A DNA stretch of 64,000 nucleotides from Maea johnstoni (Eukaryota > Annelida > Polychaeta > Spionida > Magelonidae): contig OZ012699.1 of NCBI GenBank assembly GCA_963942565.1, positions 34,067,503 to 34,131,502 of the forward strand. The letters run 5' to 3'. The first letter of the stretch is position 1. Every line of letters begins with the position of its first letter. Below are positions 44,917 to 55,100 of the stretch, in pieces. Under the pieces are notes generated by a model that had not been told where the DNA came from, searched no databases, and was given only the letters and a program-made list of their open reading frames with translations. The position numbers and the translations under genes were made by a program.

Positions 44917-46628
44917 TGGGGCTGGAAGTTGGTCACGAGGGTTTGTGTCACAGATCTTTCTGAGACTAATTTTTTCTGAAACTAGTATATCTCAAGGGCA
45001 AAAGCCCAAAAAATCTGCCTACAAAGTCTTCAGACAAATTTTTTACAGCAGTTTGAAGTTGAGGCTATCCAAATTTCAGAGGACCACTCAAAATATGACC
45101 TTTATTTGATTTCAGGCTTGTAAAAATGTATTGAAAAGGCTAATACCCCATTGTATGCTATTTTTATGAAGTAAACTGTATGATGGTTCAAATAAATACA
45201 GCTTTTGCATATATTTCACTTGTTTTTTGATCATTTTGCCACTGTTTTGTGAGGTACAGTTTCAAAACTGCAATGAAGTCCTGAAAGTATTGTCTAACTT
45301 TAGCTGTAAAAGTGAGAGATCTTTCTGAAAAATAGTCTAACCTATCTCAGGGAAATGACAAATTAGTGCTCTGGGACTGGCCCAAAAGATGTAGAGCATA
45401 GGTGAAAGCATCGCTGGTAATAGCGCATTGATAAACGTTTCGTAAGTTGCGATATTTTTATGTAGAAATTTGTAATTTTTCAAAATTAATATTTATGTTC
45501 AGAAATCATCTTAATAGGCCGAAAGACACCTAATTAACTTAATTTGTTAATTTGGACTTCATTGCAGTTGGCGATGAGGCTAGGATTTTTTTCGTTTGTA
45601 GGTTGCAGAAAATGGTAAAATGGAAAACACATGAATACAGTCTAAAAATCAAAAGGTTTATTGAAGAAACCTGTCAAATACGAAATTAAAATATACATAG
45701 ATATCACATGCACCTATCCCAACAATCGATGGCAAGGCTGAGCCACTTTGGTATGTTAAATTTCACCCAGAAGGCACTTCAAAGTATAAAAGTATAAAAT
45801 GAATTAAAATGAGGTATATCTTCTCGCTTGGCAACACCTTTCAAAGGCTATAATGGTGAATTATATTGTACTACTCATAGTTATTTGACCTTTTCATAAT
45901 GATGGAAACAATTTCCAACTGCATAAAGCTAGTTTGGACAACATCTCTTCACACTGACCTGCATTGAAGTTTTGACTAAAATAGTTTGTAGGTTTCAGGT
46001 CTGCTACCTTAAGTTGTATCTCAATGTGAAGCTTTGAAATTAGGTAGGTAAGCATCTAATGTCCATTCTTACCATATATATAGGAAAGTTATACATTGTG
46101 CTATTGAAATCACATCAAAATTATCGCTTTGGCACAGCATTGATCAGTACAAAATATCTGTTTTTTTCATGACACAGATATGGAATTATCACATTTATGA
46201 TCACATAGCGGCACAATGGCACCCTTAAATACTTAAAAGTCCACTCATAAAAACAGAATGAGACAAAAAAAATAAATATTGCACGTTTCCCAGCACTTTT
46301 ACACTACTACTGAACTTCAAAATGGAGTGTTTTAGTAAGTTATGTAAGTTGCGCAGATCTTCTCCAAAATGATTGGACCTTTGAACATCATTAAAGGAAG
46401 TAAGTTAATACTTGCAAACTAAAATTCAACACAACTGTCACATTGAATAAATCACATAGATGGAATGTTATTGGAGATAAAACATCTTCACAATGTCATT
46501 TGTGAATCATTTTGAGAATTATACAATATATAAAAATGGTTTACACCTTAAACTTCAAGAACAGATGCAATGATTATGCATAGACGTTATGAAACCTTAA
46601 CATTTAAACATCCAACAGAACATTTGAA
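44917..46628. other. Transposon interior without recognisable genes
   Basis: AT-rich sequence 3' of the transposase-like gene. I see no catalytic-domain frame on the minus strand. The 85-codon plus-strand ORF at 44,852 begins in the minisatellite and crosses the TIR, so it is spurious. Confidence 0.6.
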
Positions 46629-46911
46629 TTAACTTTGAAAATGAAGTGTGAATTTGTCAAAGTCTTGGACAAACTTGTCCTTGAATTCTGACAGTGGCAT
46701 GTCGGTGCTGACAATCTTGACTTTGCGCTTGCCATCTCTCGCATCTAGAACTTTCTGCCACTGCTGGACAGTAACCTCAGTGGCTGTGACTTTATCCACC
46801 AACCCCTTAACTGCCTCTTCCGTCTGGTAAGATTTCACAAAGACATCAGGACTTGGAGTGAGGGGTTCTGTGAGTACCTTCTTCAGGGATCTGAGAAGCA
46901 AGGTGGAGTGT
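46629..46911 (-). pseudogene. Transposase-like protein, downstream truncated segment
   Basis: The minus-strand frame continues the upstream protein (LLLRSLKKVL, QQWQKVLDARDGK, LSEFKDKFVQDFDKFTLHF) and stops just where this family would lead into its catalytic half. A change of frame and an in-frame stop near 46,905-46,925 separate it from the 46,912-47,921 exon. No acidic DDE/D signature follows. The W-x-K-x-D-G-K-x-K pattern and its position directly after the Cys-containing linker are the reasons to treat it as part of the same gene. Confidence 0.6.
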
Positions 46912-47921
46912 TCATTCTTCTAGCACTTGTAAGCAGTTGTTCGGCTTCAAGCAATTGGAATGTCTGATGTGCTTGGGTCGCAGCTTGTAGAAAGATGACT
47001 TGCTCTTCTTCACTTGTGGATTTTCAGCAATGAACTTCTCATATAAGATGTATAGGTAGTCATTGAGGATCCTTGTTTGGACCTTCTCTCCATCAACTGT
47101 CAAGCAGTCCTGCTTGCCAGGGTTCATCCTAGAGTTGTCGTCTCTCTCTAGGAAAGACCTTACCTGTCTCTTGAGCTCTTTCTGTCTGGCAAGTAGCCGC
47201 CTTCTCTCGAGACACTTGGGAGACTTGTCCTTCCTTGTGTAAAGGAACTTCTCTGAGACATTCAACTGTTGGCTGAGATGCTTTTTCATTCTGTATCTCT
47301 TGAGCTGTTTGCCGTTGAGAAGTGATACCACAACCTCCTTGTGTTGGTCACTTTTCTTTGCTGCAATTTGTAGTTCATCCTCCACCACATTCGCATAGAT
47401 CAGTTTCTTCTTGATGCCGGCTGGGACTTTCCTTGGGGTAAGGCCGCTGTCTCGAATGAGCTGGTTGGTCTTGCTGCATGGTGTCTGAGCAGTGATGCCT
47501 TGCTCAGCTTGCATAGCTTCGAGTGGTTCTAGCACTACCACTGGAACTGGATGAAACACTGGAGGCCACCTATCATGTACTGTAGTCCCCTGGCTTGGAG
47601 ATGTGACAGTACTACTACAAGCACTTGTAATGTCACTTGATCCTTTCTTCTCCATCAGTTCCTCCAGCTTCTTGCATCTCCTTTGGAATTCCTGTTTCTG
47701 AGCTTTGATATTCTTAATCTGTTCCTCATGCTTTGTAACCTGTCGGTTCAATTTTGAAACAGCCTTTGCGACACGTTTCTTCTTCCTCTTTTGAGTAGTA
47801 GACTTTGGACCAGTACCGACTTCGGCGACATGTTTCTTTCTCTTCTTTCGAGGAGACTTTGAAGTGGCTACAGCTGCAGCTTGTCTTTTCCTCCTTCTGG
47901 GGAATTTCACAATCAGTGTAC
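46912..47921 (-). CDS. Transposase-like protein, large exon (basic/coiled-coil N-terminal part)
   Basis: About 336 codons. The exon opens at a splice acceptor (TTTCAG, 47,922-47,927) whose phase matches the upstream exon: its last G plus GT forms one Gly codon. Features in order: Lys/Arg-rich stretches (FPRRRKRQ, PRKKRKKH, KRKKKRVAK) that look like nuclear localisation signals; a coiled-coil-like segment (KLNRQVTKHEEQIKNIKAQ...LEELMEKK); a linker; then a conserved block VRSFLERDDNSR-x4-K-x-D, a Leu-rich helix and SFYKLRPKHI-x-HSNCLKPNNCL. I associate 'RDDNSR...F..LRPK.I' with transposon-encoded proteins predicted in many invertebrates and fish, from memory. It is not a recognisable host gene. 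Confidence 0.65.
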
Positions 47922-48351
47922 CTGAAAGTAGACAAATAAACAAATGTATGAATAAAAGGAAGAAAGAGTGTCACGAAAGCTGTTTCAAAGTTTAACTTAG
48001 ACAAATATCAGGTAGGTATGTGGTTATAATATTTGCAATTGTAGTCATTAACAGATCAATTAATATCAGCATCAGTTCAGAACATTACTCCAAGTGGGAT
48101 TCAAGACAAATATCATTAATTAACAGATCAATACATATTAGCATCAGTTCAGAACATTTCTACTTCTAAGCAGATTCAAGACACATATCAGGTAGGTATA
48201 TGTAGTAAATGATTAGCACCAGTTCAGAACAGTACATACATTCAGAAGTAAATCAGCAGGTTAACAGGAATATAAAACACTTACCTTAGTATTCACAGCG
48301 AGAACATCTAAGTGCACGAATGAATAAATGAATGAATATTGAAATACATAC
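47922..48351 (-). other. Intron of the transposase-like gene, with degenerate ~100-bp repeats
   Basis: Donor GTATGT (48,346-48,351, minus strand) and acceptor TTTCAG join exons in phase. Within it, 'atcagcatcagttcagaaca', 'attagcatcagttcagaaca' and 'attagcaccagttcagaaca' recur at ~48,065, 48,137 and 48,212 with 'attcaagacacatatca'-type links: about three diverged tandem copies. Confidence 0.65.
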
Positions 48352-48718
48352 CTCTGAGTTCCTGCGCTCCATCACCACCATCACTGCTGTCACCACCATC
48401 ATCCGTCTCATCATCATCATCATCATCACTGTTAAATCCATCAGTTGACCAGTCCTCATCTTCCTCCACATCAGCCTCAGCAGCCAGTTTCTCTTCCCGC
48501 TTCTTCTTACGGTGTCTCCTGACCCCGATATTGGTAAACCTCCTGCTATTTGCCTTCTCTTCGTCGGTCATGTCTGCTACCATCTTCTGATAAGCTTTGA
48601 CCCTTTCACTTTCTCTTTTCAAGAAGGTATCACCCATTGCAGCAATTTTCCTCGCCCTATATCGCCGTTGCCGCTCTGCATTGCTTAGGGGAAGGGGTCT
48701 GAGCCGTGTAGAATACAT
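48352..48718 (-). CDS. Transposase-like protein, first coding exon
   Basis: Translation most plausibly starts at 48,718 (MYSTRLRPLPLSN), seven bases inside an exon that begins after a TTTTTCAG acceptor; the longer upstream frame would be intronic. The exon encodes PLSNAERQRRYRARK and a KRESERVKAYQKMVADMTDEEK helix, then NIGVRRHRKKKREEK, then a highly acidic Asp/Glu/Gly/Ser tail. The AERQRRYRxRK motif is a basic DNA-binding-like segment found at the N-terminus of several transposon-encoded proteins. It ends ...AQELR plus one base, in phase with the next exon. It is nuclear by inference. Confidence 0.65.
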
Positions 48719-48725
48719 TATCCAG

Positions 48726-49028
48726 CTGAAAAAGTAAAGAAAAGTGTCAAAATAAGCCATGTCCTCAAAAACGTAACGCACAAATGAAACAACACGTAAC
48801 GAAAATGTCCTCAACTCAAATCGAGATGTAAATACCCCCCCGCCATGTTGTTTTGATTCATTTACGAGCAAAACATTTCAAAGTTGTCTAAACTTACGGC
48901 AAATTACGCACAGACATCTTAAAATTTCTGTTAGCGGAGCTTCTATGCTAGCCTACCCCTAAAATGACACCGATTTTTCGAAGATCCCATGATTAGAAAT
49001 CGAAAAAATTTATGAAAAAAACACTCAC
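48726..49028 (-). other. Probable 5'-UTR intron of the transposase-like gene
   Basis: On the minus strand CAGAATCAGCG is followed by GTGAGT (49,023-49,028), and TTTTTCAG ends at 48,726 just before CTGGATAATG. This gives a 303-bp intron upstream of the start codon. Confidence 0.55.
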
Positions 49029-49072
49029 CGCTGATTCTGACGAGTCTGGCAGCATGGCCTAACATCCCTTCT

Positions 49073-49080
49073 TGACGTCA
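49073..49080 (-). promoter_or_regulatory. Full CRE palindrome TGACGTCA upstream of the transposase-like gene
   Basis: TGACGTCA lies ~45 bp upstream of the putative 5'-UTR splice donor on the minus strand, where a core promoter would be. It is the consensus CREB/ATF site. Function is inferred from position only. Confidence 0.4.
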
Positions 49081-49892
49081 GAAATGAAAACGAGGCCATA
49101 ACCTCATTATTTTAGTCTGTAGGCTTGTCGATAGATGGCAATGTCGGATTGCCTAGAAACTTACACAACGTTTGTACGTGACGGTTTTTCGAACTTATGC
49201 TTCCCTGCAGGCTTAGAAATAATTCTTTCTGGATTTGTTACAATCGTTATTTGTACTATGCCTGAAGGTCTTTTAGATGCAAAAAGAAGATCTTCCACGA
49301 GTACATGTATAGGGAGGTATAATGCGATCGTAAGTTGCGCTTGTTATCGATACGCACCAACCTTACCCCATTTCGAGGTCTGTGGGCCTTTCTTAAAACT
49401 TGGTCTCAGACTTTTTGTTATTTTATCGAAAAGTTGAGATGTTTCCGCAGATGTAGAGACCAAAAAATCATTGAATACTATTTAATATGGTACATGTCCC
49501 GCATAAAATAGCTTGATGCGAAATGTACAAACAAAAATTGAAGACACGTGTACAGACCTACCTAAAGTATATTTCAAAATGAAATATTCTGTTCTTGCGT
49601 CAGAAATATCAAAATTCAAAATATTTCCAATAAATATAGATGAGGTTTTCCTAAAACAATCCGGTTTTTTAATCTTTTCACACAAAATCATATTTTAACC
49701 TTTGCTGAGGACACGTTAGTCCGTTTCGCCTTGTTGCTCTTCCGGCCTCAGAAAAAAAAATTCTACTAGAGTTAGGACACTAGTTATGCATGACTCTGAT
49801 GCACATTGATCCTAGCTACTGGCTGATACCAAGTAAGCCAGTATTCATGCAGTATTTTTCCCTAGGGGGTCGAGGGTCACGCAAATCTCGTT
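49081..49892. other. Transposon 5' region, no gene recognised
   Basis: Between the putative promoter and the right TIR. A 100-codon plus-strand ORF at 49,135-49,437 has no recognisable domain, and other small ORFs are on overlapping strands. I do not call any of them. Confidence 0.5.
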
Positions 49893-49919
49893 ATGTGGAC
49901 CCTTAAGGGAGAATGGCTG
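49893..49919 (-). repeat. Right TIR of the 5-kb transposon
   Basis: 27 bp ending GGGAGAATGGCTG, the inverse of the left TIR with one mismatch. CCCTTAAGGG inside it is itself palindromic. Confidence 0.9.
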
Positions 49920-50118
49920 TAGTGGTAAGATGGCCCCAGACTCAATGGCGCAGTACTGGTGGTAAGATCGCCCCAGACTCAATGGCGCAGTACTAGTGGT
50001 AAGATGGCCCCAGACTCAATGGCGCAGTACTAATGGTAAGATTGCCCCAGACTCAATGGCGCAGTACTAGTGGTAAGATTGCCCCAGACTCAATGGCGCA
50101 GTACTAATGGTAAGATTG
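49920..50118 (+). repeat. 37-bp minisatellite, right remnant (~5 copies)
   Basis: The array resumes after the transposon with the same 37-bp unit and ends where the SINE-like repeat begins (…GGTAAGATTGCC | GGCCTGAG…). Confidence 0.95.
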
Positions 50119-50290
50119 CCGGCCTGAGTGAGTGCTGGGAGACATGGGTCAATCCCATAATGGGGCGAGTAACCTGGGTTCGATTCCTATATATGTCTCT
50201 CTTTCAAGAGTGGTCAGTATATAGAACATTCATGCTCTTACCTGTCTGTAATATGTTTTCCCATACTGAGTGAGACTTTTAATAAAGATT

Positions 50291-50337
<47 letters not shown>

Positions 50338-50374
50338 TTTATTATTTTTATTACTATTATTATTATTATTAATA

Positions 50375-50438
<64 letters not shown>

Positions 50439-50440
50439 AA
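50119..50440 (+). mobile_element. tRNA-type SINE with (ATT)n tail
   Basis: Contains a perfect pol III B box GGTTCGATTCC at 50,177-50,187, with an A-box-like GAGTGAGTGCTGG ~50 bp upstream. A ~100-bp tRNA-unrelated body follows, ending 'ttttaataaagatttc', and then ~150 bp of (ATT)n. This layout (tRNA-like head, body, simple-repeat tail) is that of a SINE. It sits at the minisatellite edge. The poly-Asn and poly-Leu ORFs over the tail are artefacts. Confidence 0.65.
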
Positions 50441-50884
50441 CTGCATGGGGCCACCACCGACACCTTCATTTCTTAGATTTTATTATCTGTCATCCAGTTA
50501 TAGAGAGAGTTTCATATCATGTTCTATCATAGTTCATGCTGTGGTGTCTGACGAGACGACATAGCATTCCTTACATGTCTGAAAAAGGCCAACCCTTTAT
50601 AAGTAAAAAAAAGTATGAACGAAACTGAATAGGTCCTATCCATTTAAAATAGGATGGGGTTACATTACAACTGTCGACATGACGGATCACACATACGCAA
50701 ACAAAATACAATACCAGATGGAGAACGAGGTTGACAGCTATACTGCATAGCGCATACGTGTGACACGAAGATTTTAATCAAAACATTCTAATTTTAACTC
50801 TTCCTATTGTATTGTATTGTATTTTATGCTTATTGACTGCACTTTGGTACAAAATCATACATTATATAAATCAATTACTCGAAT
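50441..50884. other. Unassigned spacer
   Basis: No gene. A TTGTATTGTATTGTATTTTATGCTTATTGACTG-like motif near 50,807-50,838 (read in two halves) matches the dispersed TTTATTGACTG repeat start seen at 34.8, 36.9 and 37.8 kb. Confidence 0.4.
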
Positions 50885-51080
50885 ATCTATAGCTGAGGCT
50901 TCTTTCGCCCAAAGCACAAGGACGCATATTTTAAAAAACACTGTCATATTGGTATTCATTGGATAGCTTTCGCCGAGTACTCTCAGATAGGTACCCATGT
51001 GCCAGTGTTTCATTTAAAAAAAAAAGATTTTTGCATCGTTTGGTATTGGCCAAATTAGCCACAAGCAGGCAGCGTAAGGG
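50885..51080 (+). mobile_element. piggyBac-like MITE, copy 4
   Basis: Same body as the copies at 2,767 and 3,464 (GCTGAGGCTTC, ttggtattcattgg, gccgagtactctcag, ttggtattggccaaattagcc). It ends GCAGCGTAAGGG followed by TTAA at 51,081-51,084. The left terminus is degraded. Confidence 0.6.
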
Positions 51081-51404
51081 TTAACATATACCCTGGGGCG
51101 GATCCAGGATTTCGTTATGGGGGGGGGGGGGGGGGTTCACATTTAGTTTTGCAGTTGACCACCAGGGGTGAAAGGTCTACGTTCAGGGGTTGACCATAGG
51201 GAAGGGGAGGTTCACACATAGTTTTGCGGTTCTTTTTCTTCTTCTTCCGTGTGACTTCATCTAATTGAAGATTCTGTCAAGGAGATTCGAATTACGCTAG
51301 CACACCGCACGGATAAAAATGCATTTTAATAAAAGGCCAAAGCCAAGGCTACCCTGGGTAGGGGTGTGACGCCCTATCGCCCATGCATCAGCTGACAAAC
51401 GTGA
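51081..51404. other. G-run repeat and unassigned flank of the third satellite
   Basis: 'ggggcggatccaggattt' followed by a run of about 18 G (51,119-51,136) is the same dispersed repeat start as the inverse copy at ~32,580. The rest is unrecognised up to 'ggctaccctgggtagggg' at ~51,345, which marks the edge of the satellite. Confidence 0.45.
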
Positions 51405-52192
51405 ACTTTCGAAAAATTAAAAAGAAAAGATACCCTAATTGAGCTCGTTTTCTCAGTAGATTAAGACACAAATATGTTCAACACAGATCTTAATACTGAC
51501 TTTCCCCCACTCAAATCTACTGGTTTCAGCACTCGTACAGGACCGGAATACTAAGTCCAAATATACTGCAGAACCCCAGATTTGATTGAGTTCCCTCCAA
51601 GGCTACCCTGGGTAGGGGTGTGACGCCCTATCGCCCATGCATCAGCTGACAATCTTGAACTTTCGAAAATTAAAAAGAAAAGATACCCCAATTGAGCTCG
51701 TTTTCTCGGTAGATTGAGACACAAATATGTTCAACACTGACTTTCCCCCACTCGAATCTACTGGTTTCAGCACCAGTACAGGACCGGAATACTAAGTCCA
51801 AATATACTGCAGAACCCCAGATTGGATTGAGTTCCCTTGATAGAATAACTATTTTTCCGATGAGAGAATTTCCTCCAAACTTTCCCATATTACACTGACA
51901 AACATGAACTTTCGAAAAATTAAAAAAAAAGATACCCCAATTGAGCTCGTTTTCCCCGTAGATTGAGACACAAATATGTTCAACACAGATCTTAATACTG
52001 ACTTTCCCCCACTCAAATCTACTAGTTTTAGCACCCGTACTCGACAGGAATACTAAGTCCAAATAAACTGCAGAACCCCAGATTTGATTGAGTACCCTTG
52101 ATGGAATAACTATTTTTCCGACGAGAGAATTCCCTTCTAACTTTCCCATATTACACTGACAAACTTGAACTTTCGAAAAATTTAAAAAAAAA
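51405..52192 (+). repeat. Edge monomers of the ~260-bp satellite
   Basis: Three diverged ~255-262-bp monomers. In the first two, the segment preceding 'gaactttcgaaaa' is replaced by 'ggctaccctgggtagggg…catcagctgacaa', repeated at 51,345 and 51,603. Long ORFs on the minus strand are satellite frames. Confidence 0.85.
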
Positions 52193-55100
52193 GATACCCC
52201 AATTGAGCTCGTTTTCTCGGTAGATTGAGACACAAATATGTTCAACACAGATCTTAATACTGACTTTCCCCCTCTCAAATCTACTGGTTTCAGCACCCGT
52301 ACTCGACAGGAATACTAAGTCCAAATAAACTGCAGAACCCCAGATTTGATTGAGTTCCTTTGATAGAATAACTATTTTTCCGACGAGAGAATATCCTTCA
52401 AACTTTCACATATTATACTGACAAACTTGAACTTTCGCAATATTTAAAAAAAAGATACCCCAATTGAGCTCGTTTTCTCAGTAGATTGAGACACAAATAT
52501 GTTCAACACAGATCTTAATACTGACTTTCCCCCCACTCAAATCTACTGGTTTCAGCACCCATACAGGACCGGAATACTAAGTCCAAATATACTGCAGAAC
52601 CCCAGATTTGATTGAGTTCCCTTGATAGAATAACTATTTTTCTGATGAGAGAATTTCCTTCAAACTTTCCCATATTACACTGACAATCTTGAACTTTCGA
52701 AAAAATTAAAAAAAAAGATACCCCAATTGAGCTCGTTTTCTCGGTAGATTGAGACACAAATATGTTCAACACAGATCTTAATACTGACTTTCCCCCACTC
52801 AAATCTACTGGTTTCAGCACCCGTACTCGACAGGAATACTAAGTCCAAATAAACTGCAGAACCCCAGATTTGATTGAGTTCCCTTGATAGAATAACTATT
52901 TTTCCGATGAGTGAATTTCCTTCAAACTTTCCCATATTACACTGACAAACATGAACTTTCGAAAAAAAAAAAAAAAAGATACCCCAATTGAGCTAGTTTT
53001 CACGGTAGATTGAGACACAAATAATTTCAACACAGATCTTAATACTGACTTTCCTCCACTCAAATCTACTGGTTTCAGCACTCGTACAGGACCGGAATAC
53101 TAAGTCCAAATATACTGCAGAACCCCAGATTTGATTGAGTTCCCTTCATAGAATAACTATTTTTTCCGACGAGAGGATTTCCTTCAAACTTTTCCATATT
53201 ACACTGACAAACCTTAACTTTTGAAAAATTAAAAAAAAAGATACCCCAATTAAGCTTGTTTTCTCAGTAGATTGAGACACAAATATGTTCAACACAGATC
53301 TTAATACTGATTTTACCCAACTCAAAACTATTGGTTTCCGCATCCGCACTGGAATACTCAGTCCAAATAAAATGCACACCCCCAGATTTGAATGAGTTCC
53401 CTTGATAAAATAACTATTTTTCCCACGAGAGAATTTCCTTCAAACCTTCCCATATTCCATTGACAAACTTGAACTTTCGAAAAATTAAAAAAAAAGATAC
53501 CCCAATTAAGCTTGTTTTCTCGGTAGATTGAGACACAAATCTATTCAACACAGATCTTAATACTGACTTTTCCCCACTCAAATCTACCGGTTTCAGCACC
53601 CGTACAGGACCGGAATACTAAGTCCAAATATACTGCAGAACCCCAGATTTGATTGAGTTCCCTTGATAGAATAACTATTTCTCGATGAGAGAATTTCCTT
53701 CAAACTTTCCCATATTACACTGACAATCTTGAACTTTCGAAAAATTAAAAAAAAAGATACCCAATTGAGCTCGTTTTCCCGGTAGATTGAGACACAAATA
53801 TGTTCAACACAGTTCTTAATACTGACTTTCCCCCACTCAAATCTACTAGTTTTAGCAACCGTACTCGACAGGAATACTAAGTCCAAAAAAACTGCAGAAC
53901 CCCAGATTTGATTGAGTACCCTTGATGGAATAACTATTTTTCCGACGAGAGGATTTCCTTCAAACTTTCCCATATTACACTGACAATCTTGAAATTTCGG
54001 AAATTAAAAAAAAAAAGATACCCCAATTGAGCTCGTTTTCTCGGTAGATTGAGACACAAATATGTTCAACACAGATCTTAATACTGACTTTCCCCCTCTC
54101 AAATCTACTGGTTTCAGCACCCGTACTCGACAGGAATACTAAGTCCAAATAAACTGCAGAACCCCAGATTTGATTGAGTTCCTTTGATAGAATAACTATT
54201 TTTCCGACGAGAGAATATCCTTCAAACTTTCACATATTATACTGACAAACTTGAACTTTCGCAATATTTAAAAAAAAGATACCCCAATTGAGCTCGTTTT
54301 CTCAGTAGATTGAGACACAAATATGTTCAACACAGATCTTAATACTGACTTTCCCCCACTCAAATCTACTGGTTTCAGCACCCATACAGGACCGGAATAC
54401 TAAGTCCAAATATACTGCAGAACCCCAGATTTGATTGAGTTCCCTTGATAGAATAACTATTTTTCTGATGAGAGAATTTCCTTCAAACTTTCCCATATTA
54501 CACTGACAATCTTGAACTTTCGAAAAAATTAAAAAAAAAGATACCCCAATTGAGCTCGTTTTCTCGGTAGATTGAGACACAAATATGTTCAACACAGATC
54601 TTAATACTGACTTTCCCCCACTCAAATCTACTGGTTTCAGCACCCGTACTCGACAGGAATACTAAGTCCAAATAAACTGCAGAACCCCAGATTTGATTGA
54701 GTTCCCTTGATAGAATAACTATTTTTCCGATGAGTGAATTTCCTTCAAACTTTCCCATATTACACTGACAAACATGAACTTACGAAAAAAAAAAAAAAAA
54801 GATACCCCAATTGAGCTTGTTTTCACGGTAGATTGAGACACAAATAATTTCAACACAGATCTTAATACTGACTTTCCTCCACTCAAATCTACTGGTTTCA
54901 GCACTCGTACAGGACCGGAATACTAAGTCCAAATATACTGCAGAACCCCAGATTTGATTGAGTTCCCTTCATAGAATAACTATTTTTTCCGACGAGAGGA
55001 TTTCCTTCAAACTTTTCCATATTACACTGACAAACCTTAACTTTTGAAAAATTAAAAAAAAAGATACCCCAATTAAGCTTGTTTTCTCAGTAGATTGAGA

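Larger units (their letters stand above)
44890..49919 (-). mobile_element. 5,030-bp DNA transposon in the minisatellite, superfamily unassigned
   Basis: The 27-bp TIRs differ at one position: left CAGCCATTCTCCCTTATGGG..., right reversed CAGCCATTCTCCCTTAAGGG.... A TAGT duplication flanks it, and the unbroken target exists in every neighbouring repeat. On the minus strand it carries a spliced transposase-like gene (exons near 49.03, 48.35-48.73 and 46.9-47.92 kb) that lacks a recognisable catalytic C-terminus. The region 44,917-46,628 shows no coding sequence, so this copy is probably defective. I could not place TIR, TSD and protein in a named superfamily with confidence. Confidence 0.85.

Noticed and set aside
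48360-48470. Ser-rich plus-strand ORF opposite the acidic exon
   Set aside because: It is the antisense of the Asp/Gly-rich (GAT)n-like coding stretch of the transposase-like gene.
49135-49437. 100-codon plus-strand ORF in the 5-kb transposon
   Set aside because: It has no recognised motif, lies antisense to the transposase-like gene's upstream region and has no supporting promoter or splice context.
50230-50476. Poly-Asn and poly-Leu ORFs
   Set aside because: They are translations of the (ATT)n tail of a SINE.
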